Positions 35,278-46,028 of a stretch of 64,000 bases of DNA are shown piece by piece; positions within the stretch are counted from its first letter, which is position 1; the number at the start of each line of letters is the position of its first letter. A model generated the notes under the pieces. It saw only the letters and a program-made list of their open reading frames with translations, searched no databases and was not told where the DNA came from. The stretch lies in the NCBI GenBank assembly GCA_016081115.2, contig CM071930.1:5313419-5377418 (forward strand), written 5' to 3'. Both the position numbers and the translations under genes were made by a program. This DNA comes from Rehmannia glutinosa. Its lineage: Eukaryota; Streptophyta; Magnoliopsida; Lamiales; Orobanchaceae.

Positions 35278-36713
35278 TGTAAGTCCAAGCGGCTACGATA
35301 ATCTAGAGGGGGTGAATAGATTATCTCCATATTTTCGATATCGCCCTCTTTTTGCAATCGAATGCTCAAACACAATGATAAAGGTACGGAATGTAAACAA
35401 CACACGTTGATTTAAAGAGGTTCAACCCACCTAGGGCCTAATCCTCTACCACCCCAAAGATATCCGGGATGGATTTCAAAGAAAAAGAATTTTATTAATT
35501 ACCAAAATTAATACAAATTCAACTTACAACACCTTGAAGAGCACCACACTCTTTTTCAACACCACCTTTGGAGATTACCACAATCTCCCTTCAACGGCAC
35601 CTTGTGAAGATTACCACAATCTTCAACCTTGAAGAATACCAAATTCTTCAACACCTCAATAAGAAGATCACCACAATCTTCTTCACCTATCACCTAGATC
35701 ATCCAAGTGTGTTCTTACCACAAGAACACTCACAAGGATATCTTGTGTTTGAATGATAACCAAAAATCAAGATTACAACTCAATAATGAATAATACAATT
35801 TGAGTGCAAGGTGTAATCAAGAATAGCCTAGACCTCGAGGATGTGAAAGTGATAAGCTGGCAAATTTACAACAAGAATAATAACAATGAAAGACCAAGTA
35901 TTTGCTTGAAGTGTATCTTGTTGTGTTGTATCTCAATTGTTGTATTGGTTGCTCCAAAACTTCCTCTATTTATAGGAGATGATTGATCAAGCATAGGCTC
36001 CTCTTGGGGATTGAAAATCTACAGAAAAATACAATTAAAATCAAGAATATAGCTGTTAGAAATCAATCCCACAATTTAAGGAAATGTGTCTGTCACAAAC
36101 GGTCATATTTTTTGATGTCAATACACAGTAGCGACCGGCCGCATTTAAATAAGAGAAATGAGAACACTTTGAAAAATACAACAGGGCAACCGGTCGACAT
36201 AGGCTTCGACCGGTCGACCCCTGTCTCAACCGGTCCCCCTAATCAAAAAATGAAGAGGTTTTGATCTGTTTCAAAATGGAAACTTGCAGTGCCGGCCGAC
36301 CACCGGCGACGGCCGACCGCTTGTTTTTACTTCCATCTCATTTTCTGTTTCTAAAAACATCTTCAGTGCACGGGTTGCCCTATAGGGCGACCGGTCGACC
36401 ACGAGACAGAAATGTTGTCCAGTTTTTGTCGAAAATAAAACTCAAGAAATACTCCGAAAATTCAGTAAAAACATTTTAATCCAATCGGGAGTATTTAGAA
36501 AACATTTGGAAATCATGTTATAGGAGTAAAAACCCATTGATATAAAATCATTAAAAGTGTTGTCCATTATTATCAAAAATAAACTTGAGGAAATACTCCG
36601 GAAAATATTAAAACCATTTTAAATCATTTAGGAGTATTTGGACAACCTTTAAAAACATTGTTTTGGTGATAAAATAAAATCATCAAAATTAAGATAAAAA
36701 CAAGTATCAAACA
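35278..36713 (-). repeat. 3' LTR of the pol-less element
   Basis: Ends TGTAAGTCC and ATCAAACA on the plus strand. It is nearly identical to 41622-43023 over long blocks, including the GAGATTACCACAATCTCCC motif series. Differences cluster at 36100-36420, where ACCGGTCGAC-type words occur, plus a 17-bp difference near 35383. Confidence 0.92.
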
Positions 36714-36727
36714 ATCTCCCCCTTTTT
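36714..36727 (-). other. Polypurine tract of the pol-less element
   Basis: In minus orientation AAAAAGGGGGAGAT directly precedes the 3' LTR. This is the canonical plus-strand primer. Confidence 0.85.
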
Positions 36728-37963
36728 GATGATTACAAACCGAAACAATTTTTACACCAACTAAGAGAGCGATTTTAGAAATGATTTTCCGGTAAAAACA
36801 TTTGACCGTTTGGAAGCAACCAATATTTCCAAAAATATAAAAGCAACCAAGTAGGGAGTAAATATATTCAATAATAATCAAGTGCTCCCCCTATCAACAA
36901 GCATATCAAGAATAATGTAAAAGCAATTTTTCATAAGCTAAAAGCTTTAGCTTTTACAGTCTGTTCAAGAGCTTATAAGCTCCCCCTGTCAACAAGCATC
37001 ATTAAACAATTATATAAATCCATCAAGCAACAATTGGACTAAAAACAAATCACAACTTATGGCTTTTATGAGCCATAGCTTATAGCTTTTATGACAAGCT
37101 TTTATTAGCTTCTTTGAGCTAATGAGCCAATATCCTGTTTCTCCCCCTTTGGAATCATCAAAAATAATGTTAGGATGATAAAAACATTATACAAATATAT
37201 CAAAGTGCGCATACGAGACGGTTTATCAACCATCGAGCAAGTTATACATAAAGTCCAAGGAAAATGGGAGAATTGTAACATAGGAGATCCAAAAGCTCAT
37301 TAGTTAGCTAAAAACATGATTTCAAAAAGATTTTAAGACATTTTGAAGCAAGAGAATCATGTAGAAGTTGAAAGTTTCATTGCGACATTTCAACAAACAC
37401 CTAGTGTGCGTGAAAAATAAAAGAGGTTGCATATAATCCTTGTAAAGGTTTCAAGCCAAAAATTTTCATATCATCAATCAACCTCATTCCAAAGCTCAAA
37501 AAGATCATATGCACCATATGCAACATTTGTACATCAAATAGTAGGCTCAACAAAAAGATTCTCAAGGGTTCAACCCAATTGAGATAATATAAGCTAAAAA
37601 GAATCAAGGCATTACAAATGCCAAAAATTAGAGCATCCAACAAGTAATAAGTCATGCCTTAAACAATACATGTATCAAATGTCCCAACATATCCAACTAA
37701 GCATAAAGATCAAAGCATAAAGAGAAGCACTTTTACCATCAAGTACTTCATACCAATTATCAAACAATGCTTTAAATTAGAGTATTTTTACCATCAAATA
37801 CTCCATCAAAATCACGATCATCCACAAGTCAATATCAACTTGCAATTTTAACCCTTTTAAGAAAAACAAGCAAATATCATTAGTACAAATGAGTTTTACA
37901 AAAGTTCATCAAAATACAAAGCATCATTAATGAAAATGCTAGAAAGTAAAGGGGGTGGGGATA
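36728..37963. other. 3' noncoding interior of the pol-less element
   Basis: About 1.2 kb of A-rich plus-strand sequence between the 445-codon ORF and the polypurine tract. A cluster of AAGCTTATAAGCT-type words is seen at 36920-37130. I see no coding capacity. Confidence 0.6.
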
Positions 37964-39301
37964 TCATTCCTCATCCGAGGAGAAGCAAGATCCGGGAATA
38001 AAGTCCTTGATGAATTTATTCAACTGCCCGATAGACTTTTGCATTTTGGAGGTCTTTTGCTCCAAAGCCTCATACCTCGTCTCATGAAAAGCCCTCATTT
38101 CATCAAATTCGGCTTGAGTATACCTCCTAGGCGGTTGAGTACCGGTATTACCCTCCGGATTGCTCGGTTCGCCTTCTTCCACCAATCTTGTGGCCTCGGC
38201 GTCATCAAAAAAGTCATTGGGATCGGGGGACTCTTGACCTCTTCCTCTAGCCATTTTAGTTGGTCGGATGTCCATATTCTTGCGCATCGTGACCATTTGG
38301 GAGATGTTATCAATGTCGAAGTCATTTTGAAATACCTCCGAGTTACACTCCGACGAAGGTAGTCCCGATTGAATAAGAAGTTTACAAATCCAATTTCCCA
38401 TAACTAACTTCTTATTACCTTGAGTGATGGACTCGATTAGACATTGAATAAGTATGGCACCAAAGTTAAGTGGTTCCCTCCTAGCAATCTTATACGTCAA
38501 AAAGTAATCCATGTTGCTAGGCATCTTTCCCGACTTACCACAAATGCAATATGCGACAATGACCGACAAAATACGATGCTCAAGTGTCATTGCCAACAAA
38601 GAGTACTTTGGCCATACTCCCAAATACGTCTTCACTTCTTTCATTGACACCCCCAACATTTCATCATTCCAAGTGCCACAAGAGAAATAATCCCAACCAC
38701 CTTCTCTAACACGTAAAAACCGGCAAATGTCATTGGGAGTCCATCTAAAATGTCGTCCCCTTATAAGTGAATTTACGGCTATAGGCTTCCTTTCAACATC
38801 ATATTCGACCCACATATTGGCATAAAAGAGTTGGATAATATCATCATCATACAAAACATAAGCATGCTCCCATAGATACATCCAACCTTGCTCTTCAAAA
38901 AATCCTCTAATAGTAGGATACTCATTTGTAAATGAACTAAAACGACACATTTTAGTCCGAGCAATAGATTTTCCTCCCATTCCCGAGTCCTCATAATACC
39001 ATTCCGCATATTTATTGATGAAATTAAGAACATTGTGGGAATTAGGGGCTTGAGTAACAAAGGATTTTTTACCTTTCGCCCAACGGCAATTTTGGAGCGA
39101 AATTGTTCCGCGTAGCTCGGTAATTTGGGCCCGAGAGAGAATGGGATTTTGAACATCATCACCTTCTTGAGCCACGTTTCTTTGAGCGGCTCGAATATCC
39201 CTTTGTTCGGCTTCCTCTTGCCGATTTCTTGACGAACCCTCTCCGCCCCTTCTACGCTTGGAGATTGGATTTCGACCGGTGGAATTCTTTGGGGGAGCCA
39301 T
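37964..39301 (-). CDS. Intact 445-aa accessory ORF, putative plant transposon protein
   Basis: The longest ORF of the window. The Met at 39301 is followed by a basic, NLS-like N-terminus (KRRRGG at residues 15-20). A folded core from about residue 60 to 330 is rich in Trp, Phe and Tyr (NFINKYAEWYYEDSG-like start, RGHHFRW-like middle). An acidic hinge (SPDPNDFFDDAEATRLVEEG) and a C-terminal helix with heptad character (RYEALEQKTSKMQKSIGQL) follow. It resembles the 'putative plant transposon protein' domain annotated in many plant proteomes; I recall this family only in outline and its function is unknown. It has no stop over 1335 bases while the Gag next to it is broken. Upstream, 39302-39420 looks like a short pyrimidine-rich 5' leader. 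Confidence 0.75.
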   Translation of the reverse strand: MAPPKNSTGRNPISKRRRGGEGSSRNRQEEAEQRDIRAAQRNVAQEGDDVQNPILSRAQITELRGTISLQNCRWAKGKKSFVTQAPNSHNVLNFINKYAEWYYEDSGMGGKSIARTKMCRFSSFTNEYPTIRGFFEEQGWMYLWEHAYVLYDDDIIQLFYANMWVEYDVERKPIAVNSLIRGRHFRWTPNDICRFLRVREGGWDYFSCGTWNDEMLGVSMKEVKTYLGVWPKYSLLAMTLEHRILSVIVAYCICGKSGKMPSNMDYFLTYKIARREPLNFGAILIQCLIESITQGNKKLVMGNWICKLLIQSGLPSSECNSEVFQNDFDIDNISQMVTMRKNMDIRPTKMARGRGQESPDPNDFFDDAEATRLVEEGEPSNPEGNTGTQPPRRYTQAEFDEMRAFHETRYEALEQKTSKMQKSIGQLNKFIKDFIPGSCFSSDEE

Positions 39302-39560
39302 ATATGTAAGATTCTTGTGAAAGTAAGAAGATTAGCAACAAGAATCGTGAAAAATGATGAAGAATTGAAGATTTTGAAGAAAGGGGATGAAGAACGCTGT
39401 TATAGGGTTTTAGGGATTTTGCTTCGTCTGTTTCAAAAAGAAGAACAGAATGTTTTTAACTAGTGATTTTGTACTGGGCGACCGGTCGAGGTATGGTGCG
39501 ACCGGTCGAGGTGCAGGGCGACCGGTCGCCCCTGCTTTGACCGTCCCAGTGCAATTGTTT
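39302..39560 (-). promoter_or_regulatory. Possible internal leader/promoter ahead of the 445-aa ORF
   Basis: In minus orientation, three ACCGGTCGAC-type words (at about 39478-39489, 39499-39510 and 39518-39530) precede a CT-rich leader ending at the ATG. The same words lie in the LTRs at 36120-36410, so they may be a shared regulatory or structural motif. There is no clear TATA box. Confidence 0.3.
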
Positions 39561-40129
39561 CTTTCCCAGAATTTTCCAAAATTCGATTTTTTTACCCCAA
39601 AAGTTTTAAAACAATTCAAAGAGAGTTTTGGATCAAGTCCAACAAATACGGGTTTCGGGAAAACATATACTCGAGAAAATCAAGACTAACAAGTAGTGCC
39701 TTTTTAAAGAAAATAATTGCAAAATCATTTAGAGGCACTTAAGGGGTTAAAATGAAATATCTGGAAAGAAATGTGCATAAGCATATTATCGAGTTCTAAG
39801 AAAAATACGAGTGAACGTACCTCGATAGTTTAAGGAGCTTGATGACGTAATAGCCAATGAATATGAGATATGTATCCTATACAAATCTTAGACAAATTTT
39901 GCACAAAAACACAAGTGTAGGCAAGTAATAGGAGATATCAAAAAGAGCTTATGCTATAAGATTTTATAAGAGATAATAAGCCACATAAGTCTAATTAAAT
40001 GCTCAAAAGTTTTAGAAAATCATGCAAGGTCTTCCTTTCTTTTAAAATTTTGAAACTCACAAATAAAGGAAATAAATGCTTGAAAACTCATTTTGCAATT
40101 AAGACATAATTAAAAGAAAACTTGCATTA

Positions 40130-40440
40130 AAATAAAATGCATATATGGATGGGGAGATATGGTTTACCAATTACGTCGTTTCCATGGGTTGTGTCGTTCC
40201 CATTTTTGATGATATCTTCCCTTTGAGAAGTCACTTTGTTGATGATAACTTCTTTGATCACTTCATTTCCAAGGTTTGTTGCTTTCCCTTTGTTGAGAGT
40301 CTCTTCTTCTTTGAAAATCATCTTGTTGATGATGTCTTTGCCATTTCCAAGGATTGTGTTCTTCCCATTTTTGATTATATCTTCTTCTTGGGAATTGGCT
40401 TTGTTGAAAATAGTTTCTCCTTCTTTGATCAAATGAAACG
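40130..40440. repeat. Imperfect short tandem repeats at the Gag tail
   Basis: Words like TTTGATGATATCTTC, GTTGATGAT and CCATTTCCAAGG recur several times with slightly varying spacing. They encode the Arg/Gln-rich Gag tail in one frame and an Asn/Ile/Lys-rich reading in another. Confidence 0.5.
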
Positions 40441-41600
40441 GTCATTTGATGTCTTCTTGGCGGTATGAATTTTCTTTGATCATTATTTCGCCGGGTACCT
40501 AATAACACATTATTTTGTGGCACCCTCATGTGTTTGGGTCCTTTGGGATTAGTCTTGAGACTTTTAGGTCTCTAACAATAATTAGAGCTATTTCTAGCTC
40601 GACAAAACTTAGTCGTATGACCCTTTTTACCGCAATAGAAACATGTAATAATTCTAGGAGCATAATGACCAACATGCTTAGAGACTTGATTCTGTTTCAT
40701 GTGATTAACACCCTTAGGCTTATGATCAAGTTCTAGTTTCGAACAATTAACAATTTTGGTCATTTTATCGGTACTCAAGTTGGATTTAGATAAATCATTT
40801 TTCAAGCAATTTATATCCTCAACAAGAGTACTATTTTCTTTTTCAAGGTTTCTAACCTTGTCAAGTGTGGTGGTGTGAGCACATGATAGTGATTCATAGG
40901 AAGTAAATAAACTATCCTTATTATTTTTTAAAACATTGAATTCCTTTTTCAAATTTTTGTATTTAACAAGTAAGCTTTGGAATTCATTTTGAAGTTCATC
41001 ATAATCATTTTGCAAATCACTATAATCATTTTGAATGACAATATCATAGGAAGTAGAGGGTTTAAGACATACCTCATTTTCTTCATTGATGCCCATAAAA
41101 CAATATTCAACTTCTTCATAGTTGGAAGTTGTAGGAGGCTTGTTCCTTAGATATGAGCTTGTATGACCTTGAGAATTAGATGCTTTTGTTTGACTCCTTT
41201 CATTTGCCACTACTCCATAGATGGCTTCTAATTTTGCCATACTTCATGTGCCGATTTTATTCCTACAATATGTTCATATACCAAATTAGTAAATGAACAA
41301 TACAAAATATTGAGAGCTTTACCGTTTAAGGAGATGATTTTCTTCTCTTTATCATTGAGCTTTTTGAAGCCTTTTGAGGAGTGTGGTGTATCTTTCATCG
41401 GAATGGATTCTCCGTTTATGACGGTGTTCCAAATGTCGAACCCGCAACCTTGTAAGTAGCATTCCATTCTTTCTTTCCAAAAATTAAAATTTTTGGAATC
41501 AAATAGTGGTGGCTTGGTGGAGGAGGTGCCGGATAGATGAGCTTCGTTCGTAGCCGACGATCGTTTCTCTTCACTCGCGATGTGAAACGAGCTTGCCAAA
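40263..41600 (-). pseudogene. copia-type Gag with frameshift and in-frame amber stop
   Basis: Coding order runs from the right. 41600-41228 has the UBN2/DUF4219-type N-terminus (KPPLFDSKNFNFWKERMECY, then KKLNDKEKKIISLNGKAL). A one-base shift at 41228-41240 leads into 41240-40572, with a coiled-coil stretch (NDYSDLQNDYDELQNEFQSL) and a C-x2-C-x4-H-x4-C knuckle (CFYCGKKGHTTKFC). A TAG at 40572-40574 ends it. The same frame continues beyond with TNPKGPKHMRVPQ and an Arg/Gln-rich tail (40529-40263), which is the normal continuation of copia Gag. Nothing like protease or integrase follows. Confidence 0.85.
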
Positions 41601-41607
41601 GAGTTTG

Positions 41608-41619
41608 GCTCTGATACCA
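41608..41619 (-). other. tRNA-Met primer-binding site of the pol-less element
   Basis: TGGTATCAGAGC in minus orientation, separated from the 5' LTR by the two bases AG. Confidence 0.9.
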
Positions 41620-41621
41620 CT

Positions 41622-43023
41622 TGTAAGTCCAAGCGGCTACGATAATCTAGAGGGGGGGTGAATAGATTATCTCCATCTTTTCGATATCGCCCTCTTTTTG
41701 CAATCGAATGCTCAAACACAATGATAAAGCAACACACGTTGATTTAAAGAGGTTCAACCCACCTAGGGCCTAATCCTCTACCACCCCAGTATATCCGGGA
41801 TGGATTTCAAAGAAAAAGAATTTTATTAATTACCAAAATTAATACAAATTCAACTTACAACACCTTGAAGAGCACCACACTCTTTTTCAACACCACCTTT
41901 GGAGATTACCACAATCTCCCTTCAACGGCACCTTGTGAAGATTACCACAATCTTCAACCTTGAAGAATACCAAATTCTTCAACACCTCAATATGAAGATC
42001 ACCATAATCTTCTTCACCTATCACCTAGATCATCCAAGTGTGTTCTTACCACAAGAACACTCACAAGGATATCTTGTGTTTGAATGATAACCAAAAATCA
42101 AGATTACAACTCAATAATGAATAATACAATTTGAGTGCAAGGTGTAATCAAGAATAGCCTAGACCTCAAGGATGTGAAAGTGATAAGCTAGGCAAATTTA
42201 CAACAAGAATAATAACAATGAAAGACCAAGTATTTGCTTGAAGTGTATCTTGTTGTGTTGTATCTCAATTGTTGTATTGGTTGCTCCAAAACTTCCTCTA
42301 TTTATAGGAGATGATTGATCAAGCATAGGCTCCTCTTGGGGATTGAAAATCTACAGAAAAATACAATTAAAATCAAGAATATAGCTGTTAGAAATCAATC
42401 CCACAATTTAAGGAAATGTGTCATTGTCAAAACGGTCATATTTTTTATGTCAATACACAGGCGACCGTCGCATTTAAATAAGAGAAATGAGAACACTTTG
42501 AAAAATACAACAGGGCAACCGGTCGACCCCTGTCTCAACCGGTCCCCCTAATCAAAAAATGAAGAGGTTTTGATCTGTTTCAAAATGGAAACTTGCAGTG
42601 CAGTCGACCACCGATGGCGGCCGTCGACCTTTGTTTTTTTACTTACGTCTCATTTTCTATTTCTAAAAACATCTTCAGTACGGGTTGCCCTATGGGGCGG
42701 CCAGGTCGACTGAGGCAAAATGTTGTCCAATTTTTGTCGAAAATAAAACTCAAGAAATACTCCGAAAAATTCAAGTAAAAACATTTTAATCCAATCGGGA
42801 GTATTTAGACAACATTTGGAAATCATGTTATAGGAGTAAAAACCCATTGATATAAAATCATTAAAAGTGTTGTCCATTATTATCAAAAATAAACTTGAGG
42901 AAATACTCCGGAAAATATTAAAACCATTTTAAATCATTTAGGAGTATTTGGACAACCTTTAAAAACATTGTTTTGGTGATAAAATAAAATCATCAAAATT
43001 AAGATAAAAACAAGTATCAAACA
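41622..43023 (-). repeat. 5' LTR of the pol-less element
   Basis: Direct repeat of 35278-36713, 1402 bp, with matching ends. It differs by small indels concentrated in the ACCGGTCGAC-rich part (42460-42720). Confidence 0.92.
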
Positions 43024-43028
43024 CCATG

Positions 43029-43363
43029 CTGCAGCTCCAATATTCCTTATACAGGGATGCACGGGTGGTGTCTTGAGGCACGCCCTACCCGTGTGCCCCC
43101 TGTCTTTTCCGTAAACGCTCAACTTTCGCTCTTTTAGGCTTCACTTTTCATATATCCACTCAATTCTCCATGTTTCCACTTTGCTTTCCTCGTATTCGTA
43201 TTCAATTAGCTTCAAATATCATGAAATTCCTACAAAATAAGCAAAGTGTAATATCTTTTCCACAAGGAGTGAATATGTAACATTTAACGCGAGTATATGC
43301 ATGTTTACTCATCATTATAGCTCGAAATACTCCTCAAAATACATGCAAAACTCACGTCTATCA
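43029..43363 (-). repeat. 5' LTR of the gypsy element, part 2
   Basis: It continues the LTR interrupted at 35278, including a fourth GC-rich dyad (43055-43100). It ends in CGTCTATCA, which in minus orientation is TGATAGACG, a common LTR start in Athila/Tat-type elements. It is followed by the AAAAT duplication. Confidence 0.65.
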
Positions 43364-43368
43364 AAAAT

Positions 43369-44729
43369 CAAAGAGTTAACTAAATCCCTTCTCTCGAGCT
43401 TGAATTTCACAACTGGCATTGTGAATTTGAGCCCAGAAAATGGGACTTCAAAATCTGCCATTTGACACCACTGAGCTGGGCAGAAAGCTATGGCAAGAGC
43501 TCCAATTGACTGTTAAAAATAGTAGTGATAGAGGATTTAGCGATATTAGTGGTAGTATTCTTTAATAATCATAGTAAATTAATGTGATTGAACATAACAG
43601 TTGTTAAGGATGCAATGGGGGATCTCGCAGCGTTGCAAAGGTTGGAAGTCTCGGGTTGATGAGGAGACTAGCGAGTTGCGTGGAATTTGTTTTGTGAATT
43701 ATGGTTTTTTTTGCTTATAACGATATTTATATTTTATTTTTCGTTAAAAAAGGGGAAAAATAATTTTTGGAGAAAAACGTTAGATGGATTGGATAATTTG
43801 GGGTGCTGAAGAGATTAGAAATACATGATTAGTAGATGAATGAAAAGTAATCACAGTAACTGAGTAAATATGAATATAAGAATTTATGTAAGGTTTGAAT
43901 GTATATTGGATTGATGATCTATAAATTGCAAGTTTCAGGAGGAAAACAAAGAAAAGAAGCAGTAGTTGCCTCATTCAGATTAATGTAGGATAAGGGTAGG
44001 ATGAGAAATCGTCAAACTGTGCATACTAAATGACTTAATTGTAAAAGTTGATTATTTCACCTTTTGAGCAATTCATTGTATTGTGCAGGGAGCTTTTGCT
44101 ACAGCAGCATTGACCATTAATCAGATGCTTAACTAGTATTTTGGTGCATAATTGTTCCCCAATTTGTTATGCCGTTTGTATAGGACTACTGTTTATACAA
44201 TTGTTGCCATGCCTTATGGCCCTTAGTATTATAGCTCATATGAGCAAGCTCCCACGACATTCAAAATATCATAATTGATAATGAATTGAGTATCTTATTA
44301 ATCCGTTCCTTTAATTATCAAATTGTAATTGGTGTTTTGATTCAATTTTTGGTTAACTGCAATTTATAGTAGGACCAAAAAAAAAAAGCTGAAAAAATGC
44401 TGCAAAAAGTGACCAGAGTGGGAAATTGGAAACATATGTTGTAATAGGTTGGTTGTATTGGGATTTATGGATTTGAAGTTGAGGATCCATGTGGCCATTG
44501 ATTGGATTGCCAGGCTTTGTGACATACATAATTGTTGCATTTCTATGAAATATATTTAATTCTCCATTGAATGGATATCTTTTTGGAGGTCAGGCTTCTG
44601 ATCATTCGTGGTTAATGCTTCTTGTTTACTTTCTACTTAAATCTATTTCAACTATTGTACACATTTAAAAGACATATATAATTTGGCTTTTCTTTGAAAA
44701 TAATGAAAAGTTCAATAAATATGCATGGG

Positions 44730-44770
<41 letters not shown>

Positions 44771-45690
44771 AGGATGACATAACACATGCGAGAAATCGTT
44801 GAGTATCCTACAAAGCTACACAACACATGAATTAATTATTAAATATAATCCCTATTTATAATTAACTAAACATTCTTACTATAAATTGGGTAATATAAAC
44901 GTAATATATAATATATTTCGTTCCCCAATTCACAAGTTGATTCACACATGTCTTTCATTTTTAATTTGGAGGTGTTTACCAGCTTTTGAGCCATGCTTAA
45001 AATTGGAAAGCTAATATGCCCTTGTAATTTCAGCTAAAGGTTCTTTTGCATGGACACTTGTATCCTGAACATGCCATGGGGTGTGCTAGTGCTGCTAAGT
45101 CTATCAAATGATTTAAGGTTTGTACGAAAAACATGAGTCTATCACTTTGCTCATTTTTTTCATTTTTTCCTGTGTTTCCACTCACCTTTTCTTCTCCATG
45201 AGTTGTTTATGGTGAATTTGTTTTCTTAATTGTTTTTCTAGGTTTCTTCATTTTAATTCTTTTTTTTTTCTTTTTATTTTCGGTTTACAGGATTGGTGGA
45301 AGTTCTTTGACGAGCGACCACGGTGCTCCTTCAATTCTATACCAGCGTTATGAAGATGAATTTTGAGTGTAGCGTGAATTTTTCAATGACATGTTTTAGT
45401 ACGTAGTACTCTAATTATTGGTTTTAATAAGTTTACAAGATCGGTTACTAATTTGTGTTGTTCAGATCTAGTGACAAATGTAGTGACTTTTTTTAACATG
45501 ATTTTAATATTGCCACTAATGTGTTGGTATATTTAATTATTTCTTGCTTTTGATGTTTTATGGTGGATGGTTGTTTCTTGCTTTGATGGTGATAGTTGTT
45601 TCTTGCTTTAATGGCGGATGAAATAGTTGTATAAATGTGAAGGAGATGATTGTTGATGTTCATTTAAAAACTAAAATAAAAAGATAGCAG
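43369..45690 (+). other. CACTA interior with exon-like fragments
   Basis: Mostly AT-rich. Four short stretches look like exon remnants: 43435-43560 (NLPFDTTELGRKLWQELQLT), about 43609-43660 (DAMGDLAALQRLEVSG), about 44090-44135 (GAFATAALTINQMLN after a CAG acceptor) and 45055-45120 (LYPEHAMGCASAAKSIK). A fifth (DWWKFFDERPRCSFNSIPAL) lies at about 45294-45355. They may be one captured host gene with introns or the 3' part of the CACTA's own gene. I do not recognise the protein. Confidence 0.35.
44737..44769. repeat. (AT)n microsatellite
   Basis: Run of about 16 AT units within the CACTA interior. Confidence 0.9.
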
Positions 45691-46028
45691 TATATTTTTA
45701 ATCTAATAACCGATGTTGAACCCACCGTACTAAAATGATAATAACATTGGTTAAAAAATGATGTGTTAATTGCGTATAACAACAGTGCAAAACTGTTCTA
45801 AAAGATTATCAATAACATCGGTCAAAAACTGATGTCTCCAAAAAAGAACCATGTTTAGGCTAGCGTTCTCAAAGTTAACAACATCGGTTGTAAAATGATA
45901 CATCGTTTTTGACATGCTTACTACCGATGTTGAATATGCAGACTTTTAACATCACGATTACGACATCGGCCAGTTTTCACATAGACATTGGCTAAAAAAC
46001 AATGTCTTTGAGTGTTTGTTTTGTAGTG

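Larger units (their letters stand above)
35278..43023 (-). mobile_element. Non-autonomous LTR retrotransposon: Gag plus 445-codon ORF, no pol
   Basis: 7746 bp, flanked by the TSD CCATG. The LTRs are at 35278-36713 and 41622-43023. The PBS (TGGTATCAGAGC in minus orientation, 41608-41619) is two bases from the 5' LTR. The polypurine tract AAAAAGGGGGAGAT (36714-36727) adjoins the 3' LTR. The interior has a copia-type Gag (about 41600-40263, with a frameshift and an in-frame stop) and one intact 445-codon ORF (37964-39301). I find no protease, integrase, RT or RNase H in any frame. It therefore depends on another element for replication. It is the youngest insertion of the nest. Confidence 0.9.
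30509..43363 (-). mobile_element. Ty3/gypsy (Athila/Tat-like) Gag-protease retroelement, pol deleted
   Basis: Minus-strand element with PBS at 34078-34095, Gag (about 32980-33890), a further Gag-Pol stretch (32069-32257), a protease-like region (31640-32000) and a 3' noncoding part, but no RT, RNase H or integrase. The 5' LTR spans 34102-35277 plus 43029-43363 and is interrupted by another LTR element. The outer ends TGTTCGCC and CGTCTATCA with 5-bp flanks AAAAT are consistent with a single insertion into the CACTA. The left LTR is unlike the right one except near the shared end, so the history may be more complex. Confidence 0.7.
29410..46028. mobile_element. CACTA (En/Spm) transposon, 16.6 kb including nested elements
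   Basis: The left end is CACTATAACAAAACTGG and the right end in reverse complement is CACTACAAAACAAACAC, flanked by the 3-bp TSD AAT. Subterminal regions at both ends (29425-29640 and 45700-46010) are full of ACATCGGTT/GATGTC words in both orientations, as CACTA transposase-binding regions are. No transposase is recognisable, so it is non-autonomous. Without the nested gypsy element (30509-43363) it is about 3.8 kb and carries a captured gene fragment. Confidence 0.9.

Noticed and set aside
39410..39689. ORFs on both strands upstream of the 445-codon ORF
   Set aside because: They read through the ACCGGTCGAC palindromes in both directions and lack any domain.
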